A stretch of DNA of 64,000 nucleotides from Diploscapter coronatus (taxonomy: Eukaryota; Nematoda; Chromadorea; Rhabditida; Rhabditidae). Each line of letters starts with the position of its first letter. Position 1 is the first letter of the stretch. The notes beneath the pieces were generated by a model. That model saw only the letters and a list, made by a program, of their open reading frames with translations, made no database searches and was not told the DNA's origin. The DNA is taken from assembly GCA_964036155.1 (NCBI GenBank), contig OZ038423.1:36285249-36349248 (forward strand), given 5' to 3'. The position numbers and the translations under genes are program-made. Shown in pieces: positions 39,041-49,585 of this stretch.

Positions 39041-40142
39041 ATGAAGAATTAGAAATGCACTAAAATGGCGCGGAGCCTATTTTTATCGATTTTTCACTTT
39101 TTTGGGATAATTTTAAGGAACTGATATAATGATGAAGGTAGGCGCCTCACCCATTTCAGAGTGCATTTTTGAATTTGTCGAAAGAACGAAAAATCTAACC
39201 ATCGAAAAATTGAGAATCGATTTTCTCAAAGACCAAAACTCTATCTCGAATATTCCCAGAAACGTTTCCCTAGTATTTCATATATCATCGATTTTCTTCA
39301 TTTTCCTATTTAATCCTCGAAACTTCCGAACTTTGTTGATATACGCATCCTCCTCTTCGCGCGCAAGCATTTCGCATTACTTTCCTACCAAAGTTAAGGG
39401 ATCTTTAGCAATAATTTGTACAATGAGCTATGAGAAACTACAGTATGTGAATCTCGATTTGAAAATTTAGGACTATTGAAAAAACATTTTGTTGATATAA
39501 TTTTCAAGCTCAACTTCCAATAGTTCTAAAATTTAATCGATGTTTTATTCATGTTTTCGAAAATTAGAATGTCGACGCTAAATATCTTCGAAAATGTGAC
39601 TTTTCTTAACTTTATCCCACAGCTTTTAGGCAGTGTTTTATATTTCGGTTTCTACGCAAATTTAGTCAAGCCATTCGAATTTATTCATGACAAATTCATA
39701 TGTCGATGATTTTCTATTTTGCATTTGCGACATTTTTCTTTTATCACATTTAGCCATGTTTCGCGTACGTACTTTCATGCCAAATACTCTCATTTCGCGT
39801 CAACTTTACCGATTTTTCCTGCGTTTCTTCTGGTGAAATAGGAAAAATCGATAAATATTGATTTTTTCAATACTCCTATCACTGATGTTCTCGTTAGTTG
39901 TGAGCTTACAAGCGAGTTTCCGTTTGTGGAAATTCCAAACCCATTTACTCCGAATATGATAATCTAAATATAGTTCAATTTTTTCGTCTAAATATTGCAT
40001 TTTTGGTAATATATTCCCTCCCGTCGGACGATTTTGATCGATCTTTACCTTCGAAATCAAGACTTATTGATTTTGGGTGTGTGATATCGGGAAACTCAGT
40101 CCGACATGTTAAACCGATTCGAATAAATCTTGAAAAAAGAAT
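39041..40142. other. 3' UTR of cfi-1 and intergenic DNA
   Basis: This is sequence downstream of the cfi-1 stop. I saw no further REKLES-like or other coding exon. The open frames here lack splice or start context. Confidence 0.4.
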
Positions 40143-40444
40143 TTAATAGATGAATAATATCACTAATAGTGCAATTATAATTATGAATGCTAGCAAAACG
40201 AAACAGAATATTATGGGTGGGGAGAAAAATCGTCGTCCAGAAGGAGCACCATCGAAATCGATAGCAGATTCATTCTAAAAAATTAACTATAAAGTAAAAT
40301 AAAATTCGAAAAAATTACCGGATCATTTTCGAGATCAACATCAGGCAGTTCAATCACAAATATCCGTTTATTATATCGAACATTCTTTTCATTCGGTGAA
40401 CCCGAGTCACTGGTAGATTGATGTACAGTATAAGTGTCGTGCAT
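40143..40444 (-). CDS. Small tail-anchored membrane protein, 85 aa, unknown function
   Basis: Two exons on the - strand, 40444-40319 and 40274-40143, are separated by a 44-nt intron (GTAATT...TTTTTTAG). They sum to 258 nt and encode 85 residues. The N-terminal ~60 residues are hydrophilic and Ser/Asp-rich (start MHDTYTVHQSTSDSG, then FVIELPDVDLENDPNESAID). A basic RR step is followed by a C-terminal hydrophobic helix (IIFCFVLLAFIIIIALLVIL) that runs nearly to the end (FIY-stop). There is no N-terminal signal peptide, so a tail-anchored or type II/III topology with a cytosolic N-terminus is predicted. I do not recognise the family. It lies convergent to cfi-1. Confidence 0.6.
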
Positions 40445-41965
40445 TATGATTTGCAATTATTGTAAATCTGAAATTGTTGCAGGTTTTTACGAGGTGATGT
40501 TACCATGATGCAAATTTTCAAATCGTATGGAAATTGCGAAACCCGATTGATCAGTGCTTTATCAAAATTTGATCAGACATTAAATAGGTCTTATCGATAG
40601 TTTTGGGTAATCTTGTAAATACGCAAGAAATGATGCGTTAAACTAAACAGTTGTGCATCATGTAAGACGGGAAGGTGCTGATCACTTTGATCATACAAAA
40701 TAAAATTCGGATCATGAGAAATTTGGAAACTTATTCTAATTTTAATGGAAGAATCATAGCTAACATCCAAAGAAAACTTTTCAAGCAATGTTAACTAAAA
40801 TAGCGTAATGGATTAATCTAAATGGAAAAATAAAATATGTGAATTTTAAGTTTCGATGTATCCATTTATGGCAAAATAATCAAATTTTCCGACAGATTTA
40901 TAACCGCATGCTTATCAATAGATCACAGACAACTGATCTAGCAAACACAACTAATTGCGCATTTCTTTACCTCGAACAATCACCTAATTGTGCTTTTCTA
41001 CGTGATTAACACAAAAGAATCCCCATTTGATTCATAAATTTTCGTATTCGACTAGATTATACCACCACATATCAGTTGTAAATTATGGTCTAGGCTATGT
41101 AAATCTGCCTAAAAATGGCTCTAAAACCCAAAATAAGTCTTTTAGACAGGTATTCGGGAAACACCTAGAATTTTATGGTTTTTGAGATAAAGAAAATTGA
41201 TCGGAAATGTATTTAGGCTTATCATTCTGATCATATTGTTCATGCTTTGTCTTTTATATCGCTAGTTCGATTCATTTCCGTTGCGCGCACTGATAGCATG
41301 CAAAATTCGCGGACAGAAATGTCTAAAATTAGAAACATTTATGTCTACAAAAAGTGATAAAGACCTCCCCGGGTCAACCCATTCAAATACCTACGTCAAA
41401 AGCACAACAATTTTCGGCATTTAAGACATTTTTATCGCGGAAACTAGAAGATCAAAAATTATTAAAATGAGCGATCAAAATTTTATGATATTTCAATTTT
41501 CTAAAAGAAACATCAACCAATTTCGTGTTTTTACCAAATGAGTTATGCTTGGGAAACGACTCTAAAACGTAGAAAGCTCAATGAATGAACCTATATTTGT
41601 TTCTTGGTTTCCAAGAAAATTCGTCTGTAGAGAGCATTTATTTCCAAGAATAAAGATTCAATTATCGCGAAACTGCACAAGGGAATTGATAAGTTCCTAT
41701 GTTCTGACCAATCTTTATCAGATTTGTGAGTTTTTAGAAATTTTTGTTAGATTTCAATTTGCTCAAAACTATTTGTTTATTCATATAATACCTTTTCAAC
41801 AAACGATAATTTTAATTTTCGATGAACTCATCAAGTTTTCTTTCCCAAATTATATTACTGACTTATATTCTATCAACTGCATTTTGCGACAACTTATTTC
41901 ATCGTAAAAAATTTCGTCTCGACAATATGTTCACGTCTGTACTAAACTTTAAATAAATTTTCAGG
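40445..41965. other. Intergenic region
   Basis: AT-rich DNA upstream of the small membrane-protein gene. No splice-supported coding sequence was found. An open frame at 41581-41907 is Phe/Ile/Leu-rich and has no supporting features. Confidence 0.35.
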
Positions 41966-42392
41966 TTATACCACCCTAGTTAGCTTTCATTGTGCTTTCT
42001 TGCGTGTTGATCACAATGACTTTGAGAAACAATCATCATCCAGGTAAATCATAGTCCTATCAAATAGTCACTAATTACGAGTAAATATGCGAATATTCGT
42101 TCACCCATCGTTGAATCCGAACCCAAAAATCTACTTCTTGAAAATGACAATTCGAGTTCTTTTAGATAGAATTAGTGCTGCTGTTAGTGTAGCCTCAACC
42201 CATGACCTGATAGGCTCAATCTGTCTGATCGTTGTCAATCCCAGCTATCGACGAGTCCTCTGGCGGCCAAGGGGTATCGCTTCCTCCGTCCTCATTGTCA
42301 GCCGACACAGTGAAGATATCATCAAAAATTCTCCCTTTCCTGAGCTCAGGCGAAAAAGCGAACCTCATAAACGAAGATTTTCGAAATATTAA
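41966..42392 (+). CDS. Possible exons of an unrecognised gene (fragment)
   Basis: 41966-42042 is open and well bounded (TTTTCAG before, GTAAAT after), reading GYTTLVSFHCAFLRVDHNDF and onward. In-phase continuation is possible through 42212-42276 and then 42304-42392, ending in EPHKRRFSKY and a stop. The second intron would be only about 27 nt, which is too short for comfort. No start exon was found upstream. It may be a gene relic. I cannot name a family. Confidence 0.25.
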
Positions 42393-42920
42393 AGATGTAA
42401 AAAATGGGATAGCGTTAGTCGGTTATACTTTTGTCAATGGATATTGTGGACGCTGTAACAGAAATTGTATTCAACTCTAAATTAGTCTTAGTTTGAAATT
42501 AAATATTCTAACAACATTATTGGTTCATAAGACGCCGAATGTCTCTAGTATCTTGTGCCTAATTAGAGTTGCCTTATAATGAAACATTGAATTCCACATA
42601 TTTCTTTTCAATAATTGATTTGTTTGGTTTAGTGCGTCGCAGTTTTATGTCGATCTCAACGACAACTTCTAGAGGATAGCTACGCACATCGATATCATTC
42701 AATCTTTATTCATATATCAGAATATAATTCATGATTTAATTGCATCACTAGTTGAATAAATGTTTATGAATTAGGTATATAAAAGCAGAAATATATAAAT
42801 TCAAAATTATGCTAATTCTCACTGAAATATTACAAAGATCTTTGGGACTACAGCAACACAAAAATTTCTTCATTATTCCATTGCACTGCTACCGCCACCC
42901 AGCTGAGTACGTCTGTATTA

Positions 42921-43052
42921 TTGATTGGAGAGAACGTCGATATTCAACAATTGCGCTATTCGTCTCTCTCGTTTCTCTTTTATGAGACTCACTATTTCAT
43001 CCCAAATTCGATTTCTAATTGCGAAATGAATATCGCCTTTCTCCCCAATTAA
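42921..43052 (+). mobile_element. MITE copy in left inverted-repeat arm
   Basis: Its ends, TTGATTGGAGAGAACG and TTTCTCCCCAATTAA, are imperfect inverted repeats. It is homologous to the elements at 32799 (cfi-1 intron 4) and 48598. Confidence 0.65.
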
Positions 43053-43673
43053 CGATACCAAAGGTGTATCTGTATCTTACCTCACGAATATCTCATCAGT
43101 TGGTATCCCAGATCAATATTATATATGTAATCTTTTACATGACGGATATTCTTCATTTAGATTTTACTCGGATCATTCGTATGATTCGCGAATTGGCAAT
43201 GGCGATTGTAATTCATCGAAGAAATTAGGACTGATTTTTAACCTCATTTGTTCAATCATGCTTTATCTGATATATCAAATGTTTTCTTAATGGTCTCAGA
43301 ATCGATTTATCCATTAAACAGTCGATTTAATAAAAACTCAAATTTCTAGCTGTATACGCTGATTCGGATGCTGAACATGCGTCAAACACAAAAGTTCACC
43401 GTTGTCATCCCCATTATGTATTTGGAAAGAGAACGAAATCAATGCCGCTTAATTTTTAAGTCGTAACTCTGATATCAATCTAAATCCGCATCATTTCATT
43501 TGTCATTCCGATAATGTGGCTTGTGGCATTTCAAATGAACAAGAGAACGAAATACTTGACAGTTAAACAGCTTATCAGTGGTGGAGTCATTACGCTCCGA
43601 ATTAGGGAACTAATTTATCACTTATACCAATGGTTATAAGCACCTTCCCAAATTAATACTCAATAGCATAAAC

Positions 43674-43753
43674 GGGCTCATAGAAAAAGACACCGGGTTT
43701 TCTAAGAAATAGTATGAGAAAGAAAAAAAAGCCGGTGTCTTTTTCTACGAGCC
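43674..43753. mobile_element. 80-bp hAT-like foldback MITE with 8-bp target duplication
   Basis: Long inverted ends (GGGCTCATAGAAAAAGACAC near the start; the end is its near-perfect complement, GTGTCTTTTTCTACGAGCC) enclose an A-rich loop. GCATAAAC occurs immediately before (43666-43673) and after (43754-43761). The right arm has the uninterrupted site ATAGCATAAACTCGCTCG with one GCATAAAC, so the insertion and its 8-bp target-site duplication are directly visible. An 8-bp duplication is typical of hAT-superfamily transposition. Confidence 0.8.
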
Positions 43754-44645
43754 GCATAAACTCGCTCGAATTTTTATATTTTCCAATTTCAACGAAAATT
43801 CAATCCTCCCTTAAAAATAGTCAACTACTTTTCCAGGTTGCCTATTCACAGATCTTCAATTTTTATATTCCACGTACATTCATTTAAAAAACTCGCAATC
43901 TAAGATACAATAGAATAACTTTGTCAAAAAATGCATTCATTTATTTTCTATGGAATTCAATATCATCAATAAATTTAAAATCAAAAAAGATAATTTATTT
44001 AAGTGGTCTAGAAATATTTATAGATTGAAATTCACATCGCTATTAGCGTGATTAGTTTGAAAATGACTCCAGATTTTGGAGCAAAATTACAAAGTGTTGA
44101 AGTACAGCAACAGAGCTGTCCGGTAATGCTCTGTAGTTTATTGCGATCATTGTAAGACTCGTATGTTTTTGTACTGCAGCTTGATCCCTAAATCATTCTA
44201 TCAATTATTTATTTTTAATATAAAAATTGATATCGGAGGGAGTCTTGGAATATTGATTTGAAAATTTGCATTTGTTTCTTATATTGTAATTTTAAAATAT
44301 TTCGAATTTATGGCATATGATCAAACCTAGAGTGCATTTGGATCAGACTCAAAAAATATACGGAGGGCAGGTCGCAGGAGCAAAATTTATGCTATGACTT
44401 CATGAATAGTTTTTTTTTTTTAATTTTAGAGCTAGATATAAAATTGAAGAAAATAATATCGAGGATAGAGCGCATAACCTTTCTGACTTACATCCTCCCT
44501 TGAGACTGCATATGGCAATCAGAAACTTCTATCATAGAGATTAAAGAGTGCACACAAAAACAAAAAAAAAGACAAGCCTAACAATAATATCAGGGCGTAA
44601 AAAATTCGTGGTGTTGGTTAATAAAACAACATAAATTAATATTAC

Positions 44646-44940
44646 CATTCCAACGCATGCGTCTGGATAAAGTGAGTAACGCCTATCATCGCAAGCATAG
44701 AGGGTATATTGAGCATCCATATTCGGTGTATCTTTATTCGGAACAAATCTGGAATTGCTTTTTCAATATGACTTTAAAAAATCTATTGTCCTACTTATAG
44801 CATGAGCCTTCACAGATGTCAGTTTCATAGGCATAATAGATTGAATCATTTGGATATTTCGCATAGATTCCAAATTGGCATTGGATAGCATTAGCATTTT
44901 TAATGAAAATGATAAATAGTAAGACGTATAATATTCTCAT
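44646..44940 (-). pseudogene. Ly6/uPAR-like gene with damaged last exon
   Basis: Exon 1 (44940-44795) encodes a signal peptide (MRILYVLLFIIFIKNANA) and IQCQFGIYAKYPND...CEGSCYK. Exon 2 (44748-44646) encodes FVPNKDTPNMDAQYTLYACD and onward, ending DACVGM. Exon sizes and phases (2, then 0) match the intact paralogues at 45214-45912 and 46846-47925. The expected third exon follows a TATGCAG acceptor near 44500, but in phase it gives only SQGRM-stop. The homologous GGCKSER reading lies one base off, and the CCC..D.CN ending is not found. So it is probably truncated or frameshifted, a decaying copy of a secreted or GPI-anchored three-finger protein. Confidence 0.55.
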
Positions 44941-45213
44941 TGCAATTGTTTAAGAGAAATGAAATTTTTGATTCATGAGGTAGCATTTATAGCCTCCATT
45001 ACGTATAAATTTGAGCAATTAAATTTTCCTTTTTATGAATTTCGAATCGGACAAGAGTTAATTGTATTCAGAAAATGGCGTTTTTACTTGTCAATAAATG
45101 ACAATTTTCCATTTCCACCCAAGAAAGTTTCATAACGAATGCAACAATTGTTAACAATCGGTTTATTGAATTAGAAGAATTGAAGTTTTAAAAGCAAAAA
45201 CAAGGCATCTAAA

Positions 45214-45912
45214 TCACCACGAGAGCATTTTCTGATAGATCAAATAAATTGTCGATGGTGTGATAAAATTTTGGAGTATTCCAAATCTTAACGAGCTGTT
45301 GCACAAGTCTCCACTGTTGCAAAAGTCTCCACCATTGCAGCAGCATAGAGTTCCACTGACATTTTGCGGTAGGTTGTAATCATTCAACCATAGCAGCGAA
45401 AAGGCGTTACACCCCATTGACTAGATTTTAAACTCTCATTCCATGCTTCGATTTAGAAAGACCTTATTCGCACAATAATCAGAGTACAGATCATCATTAT
45501 CGCATTCATAAACTGTCGTCTGTCTCGTTATGTTTGGGATGTTTTTATCGGGAGTGAAGCTGAAATAACACATCGTTCAATTGAAACTTTCAAAATTCAG
45601 CTAGATTTGCAACTACAATACAACTAGTGAGTAGGCAGTATTGTTAATGTTGAAATCTGGGAGATCGAAAATGAGAAAGAAAATCTATAATTAGCTATAA
45701 AAATGCTGCGATTTTCGTAAACTCTAGAATTTTTCAAATTCCGTGTACTATAAATCTGCCTACTTTGAACAGGTGAAACCGCAAGCTTGCGAATGGTAGT
45801 AATAATCGGCTGATCCATTGAGATAGTTGGTATAGTAGCCGATTTGACATTTAATTTCCGCATTAGAATACCCGATGAAAAGAGCGGATAATAAAGAAAC
45901 AGAGATTCTCAT
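45214..45912 (-). CDS. Ly6/uPAR-like three-finger protein, 150 aa, probably GPI-anchored
   Basis: Exons 45912-45764, 45559-45463 and 45420-45214 total 453 nt (150 aa). The signal peptide is MRISVSLLSALFIGYSNA. The mature domain opens KCQIGYYTNY, continues ACGFTCSKNFTPDKNIPN and TTVYECDNDDLYSDYC, then MGCNAFSLLW, and closes with the Ly6 hallmark CCCNGGDFCN. Next comes an in-place duplication, SGDLCNS. A hydrophobic C-terminus (FITPSTIYLIYQKMLSW) suggests a GPI-attachment signal. The family works as cell-surface or secreted modulators; in worms ODR-2/HOT proteins are the known Ly6-type neuronal examples. Exon 2 uses an unusual GTCTTT donor. It is one of a four-member - strand cluster. Confidence 0.7.
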
Positions 45913-46845
45913 TGTGTAGCTTAAAATTTAATTAGAGAATCAAAATTTAACTCGAAGAGACTCCAATAAGAACAATTTTAGCCAATAGATCTCGTAGCTT
46001 TATAACATTGGTAGCGATAATAAGTCATTTGTCTTTGCTGAACCAAATCAATTAGTATTTTAATCGTATTAAATGCGAAATTTTGTGCTCCTTCTCTACT
46101 AATACGTGTTCAAGTGCTATGCTGATTTTATTATTGATCGAATTTTTCGTAAATGCCAGAGCGATATTATCAAAATGTCTTGCTGTGATGCTGCCTGAAT
46201 TGATAAGAACTCGAAATGAGTCGGGCAAATTATTCTTTCGAAATCACGAGCACAATCACGTAAAAAATATTTAATTTTTGTAGGTTTTTTTTGACATAAA
46301 TGATGCAGAATATAATTCTATACAATGTTCCGCACCAACTTTTTCCTGAGGTTTTTTTTTATTTTTTAAAATATTAAAAGGAAATATCACGTATTTCCTC
46401 TAGTAAGAAGCTGGCTTCAGACAGTTTTGTCCGTGGGACAAATTTAAATTTAGGATTTTCTGATTTTATTTTTAGGATGAATTTTGGAGAATATATAATT
46501 TTCATCCGGGGAAGCAACATGCAACCTGTTGGCATTGCAAAATGAATCGATTCTAGGTCATAACTTAAATGCACAACAATTTTAATGAATTTATTGGAAA
46601 CAAATGCAACCATAATACTGCCAATGACCGATAACTTGAGACAAAATTTGAAAGGTGAAAATCTGATGCATGGAAAATGGCGCGTTATTTGCAAACGAAT
46701 TTATGACATTTTACCGATTCAAAGAAATGGCTTTGATATACCGCAATGCACATTTTAGATTTTTGAACTTGTGCATCATTTATTTTGTCTCAAGTAATCG
46801 GTTGTTGACAATACAATTCCGAGCTTCATCAGATCAGGTCTTTCA

Positions 46846-47925
46846 TTACTTCTGAAGTATTTGGTAGATCAAATATGCGGCAACTGAAATAATAAGATTG
46901 AGAAGGGTTCCGAATTGTGTCGCGGGGCTGAGCTTGGTGGTTGTAGGATTGGGCTTGTCGGTTGTAGGATTGGGCATGTTGAGATTGCACATGTCGGTTG
47001 AGCAACAGCAGACCTTCAAGTTGACGGAGGTTTCGTTATCGAGCGGAAGGTTCTCCGTTCTGCATCCGTTTGTCTGAAACGTATTTTTTCAAGAAATGAT
47101 TCAATTTTGTTTTACTGCTTTGATCGATCTTTAGTAAAGTTAGAGGTGACAAGTCAATTTTCGGAATTGATAATGATGAAAAACTAACATTTGGGCGTGA
47201 CTAATAGTGGGATTAACCGGAGCAAAATGCTTTTTAGATCTCCCGGCTATATAGGTCGGAAAAAGTTAGCGAAAATTTCTAACGCATAATTCGGATGCTA
47301 ATTTTGGCATTCTAGCAGTTTTAAGTAAAGTTAATTGCTTTTATTTTTGGCAAAGCGAAAAAAAAAGACCTGAAGTTGTAGTCTACGAAATAGTATGGAA
47401 AAAATAGGTGAAATGCGTGCAAAAGCGAGCTGCAAAGAGTGTACAACATTGTTTCTCTGACGAAAATTACTACGATATTCAACATGTCTATTTTAATTGA
47501 TCAACTTACTGTGCATAGATTGTTTGGCGATGGATCGTCACAACTATAGACTGCGATATAACCTTGTGGAATTTGGCTGTCTATGCTGTGATTGGTATAT
47601 AGTCTGAATCAGTTTACGTAAATCATTAAATTTATATCGATTCATAGTTCATATTTTTCATAAGAATAAAGTTTAGTATTGAGAATTGGATCAAAACTTT
47701 GACTATTTCTCGAAAATTTTATAAGCCAGAAAATAGCTCCGTGCAAATTAAATGTCATAATTCTTACTCGACGCAAAATGCGCTATTATATGGACTGCAG
47801 CTCATTGTATTTATTTGGTTTAAAGGATATGTCGGAATCGTAGAAATAGTACCATTATAGCACGAATTGACTGCATAGCCGAAGTAGCATAGATTCAAGA
47901 AAATTACCAGTGTCTTCAGATTCAT
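46846..47925 (-). CDS. Ly6/uPAR-like three-finger protein, 159 aa, probably GPI-anchored
   Basis: Exons 47925-47768, 47603-47510 and 47073-46846 total 480 nt (159 aa). The signal peptide is MNLKTLVIFLNLCYFGYA. The domain runs SCYNGTISTIPTYPLNQINT, MSCSPYNSAFCVELY, YIAVYSCDDPSPNNLCT, NGCRTENLP and VCCCSTDMCNL, the last being the diagnostic Ly6 end. A short stalk with a tandem repeat (NPTTDKPNPTTTK) and a hydrophobic tail (LLNLIISVAAYLIYQIL) follow, fitting a GPI signal or transmembrane anchor. An in-frame ATG 42 nt upstream (47967) would put 14 residues before the signal peptide, so the internal ATG was chosen. Its promoter side begins the right arm of the inverted repeat (47938-48738). Confidence 0.75.
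47379..47404 (+). repeat. Short dispersed repeat
   Basis: TAGTCTACGAAATAGTATGG recurs almost unchanged at 54217-54241 (TAGTCTTCGAAATAGTATGG), and its core recurs in the 80-bp foldback at 43701-43722. It is probably a remnant of a shared mobile element. Confidence 0.4.
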
Positions 47926-47937
47926 AATACGGAAGAA

Positions 47938-48738
47938 TTGAATTTTTGTTGAAATTGAAAAATACAAAAATTCGAGCGAGTTTATGCTATTGAATATTAA
48001 TTGGGGAAGGTATTTATAGCCGTCGGTATGAGTGATAAATTAGTCCTCTAATTCAGAACTTAATGATTCCATTACTGATAAGCCGATTATTTGTCAAATA
48101 TTTCGCTTTCTTGTTCTTTTAAAATGCCACAAACCATATATCGAAATGACAAATGAAATGAGACGGGTTTAGATTGATATCAGAGTTACGACTTAGGAAT
48201 TAAGCGGTATTGACTTCGTTCTCTTTCCAACTACAGAGTAGGGATGACAACGGTGAACTTTTGTGTTTGACGCATGTTCAGCATCCGAATCAGCGTATAC
48301 AATTAGAAATTTGAGTTTTTATTAAATCGACTGTTTAATGGATAAATCGATTCTGAGACCATTAAGAAAACATTTGATATATCAGATAAAGCATGATTGA
48401 ACAAATGAGGTTAAAAATCAGTCCTAATTTCTTCGATGAATTACAATCGCCATTCCAATTCGCGAATCATACGAATGATCCGAGTAAAATCTAAATGAAG
48501 AATATCCGTCATGTAAAAGATTACATATATAATATTGATCTGGGATACCAACTGATGAGATATTCGTGAGGTAAGATACAGATACACCTTTGGTATCGTT
48601 AATTGGGGAGAAAGGCGATATTCATTTCCGCAATTAGAAATCGAATTTGGGATGAAATAGTGAGTCTCATAAAAGAGAAACGAGAGAGACGAATATTGCA
48701 ATTGTTGAATATCGACGTTCTCTCCAATCAATAATACT
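47938..48738 (-). repeat. Right arm of a large inverted repeat
   Basis: Its reverse complement aligns with 42912-43812. Coming from its outer end, it contains the MITE (48598-48731), the shared ...PQLTIPKVYLYLTS frame, and then the 5' flank of the Ly6-like gene ending at 47925. It lacks the 80-bp foldback found in the left arm. Confidence 0.8.
48598..48731 (-). mobile_element. MITE copy in right inverted-repeat arm
   Basis: Begins TTAATTGGGGAGAAAGGCG and ends CGACGTTCTCTCCAATCAA. It is homologous to the elements at 32799 and 42921. Confidence 0.65.
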
Positions 48739-49011
48739 TGTCGTCGTCCTTGACATTGATATTTGAGTTAATTTTCATAAAATAATATATTTGGAAAATA
48801 CACTTCACCCATTTCATCATTTTATATATTTCAGGTAAGAATATTTTGAAAAGCAAGAAGTGATCGAATTTAGAGAAAAAAACTGAGATAAATATTTAAC
48901 ATACTTGACGCAAAAATTATTGAAAATCGACTGATAGCACAGCTCTCTTGAAAAGTTCCTTATTGTTTAGCCATTCGCACTTTTATAAGATACAGTCTCA
49001 TGGAGATAATT

Positions 49012-49585
49012 CCATTTTCTACATCCAAGGGTTTAAATTCCTATAATTTTTAGAAGTTGAAGTTTTCAATTTACTGGAAATGAGCATTAGTGAGTTATAT
49101 GCTCGATCGCATTGGTAGAAATTTCTCTTGGATGCAGAACTGAAAGACCCAGCTTATTATCCGTGTAGAATCTAAAGAAGAGATTAAATTAAAATTTTCA
49201 TCGATATAACTGTTTAGAACTAAAATTCAAAGGCACTTTTCGGACACAGACACCGTAGAATAAAAATCGTGTCAGTATCTGAGTCTTAAACTTTATGTCC
49301 TAAATCCATTATTGATATTTTTAAACAAACTAATGAAATTCCAGTTTGGGAACTTTTTAATTTCAAAACACAACTATTCCTTTTTCGAAAACTAAAACCT
49401 TACTTAGCATAATATGCCTAGCTATTATTAGGTTACATGCATGAGAATTCAGTTTTATTTTGACTGTCCACCCCATCCTTTCCTCCGATATAGCAATCTA
49501 TTGCGAAGCAACAGGCAATTAGACTGACAAAGATTATCAACCTTAGCAACGACATTACAGTTATAATTTGGATGAAAAGAACCAT
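49012..49585 (-). pseudogene. Degenerate Ly6/uPAR-like gene
   Basis: Exon 1 (49585-49437, 149 nt, ending in phase 2 exactly like its paralogues) gives a long signal sequence (LLRLIIFVSLIACCFA) and IDCYIGGKDGVDSQNKTEFSC. A second exon from 49139, after a GGTCTTTCAG acceptor, gives SASKRNFYQCDRAYNS and ends near 49075. The only in-phase continuation (about 49012 to 48960, KNGIISMRLYLIKVR...) has lost the conserved cysteines. It is most likely a decayed member of the cluster, lying just outside the inverted repeat. Confidence 0.45.

Larger units (their letters stand above)
42912..43812 (+). repeat. Left arm of a large inverted repeat
   Basis: Read on the + strand, this matches the - strand of 47938-48738 over almost its whole length, including the shared frame ...NEYRLSPQLTIPKVYLYLTS. 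It contains a ~132-bp MITE at its outer end (42921-43052) and an 80-bp foldback insertion (43674-43753) absent from the right arm. In the right arm the homologous inner end is the 5' flank of a Ly6-like gene. Here the coding part is missing. Confidence 0.8.

Noticed and set aside
38778..39044. Continuous frame reading past MVSMEINGVTYQ into VDIIRIARKPKP
   Set aside because: This reads through a 56-nt intron. The spliced product restores the REKLES sequence GVLFALDQNKP.
46083..46694. Short frames on both strands between Ly6 genes, one with a signal-like start
   Set aside because: No cysteine framework, no in-phase exons and not homologous to the cluster members.
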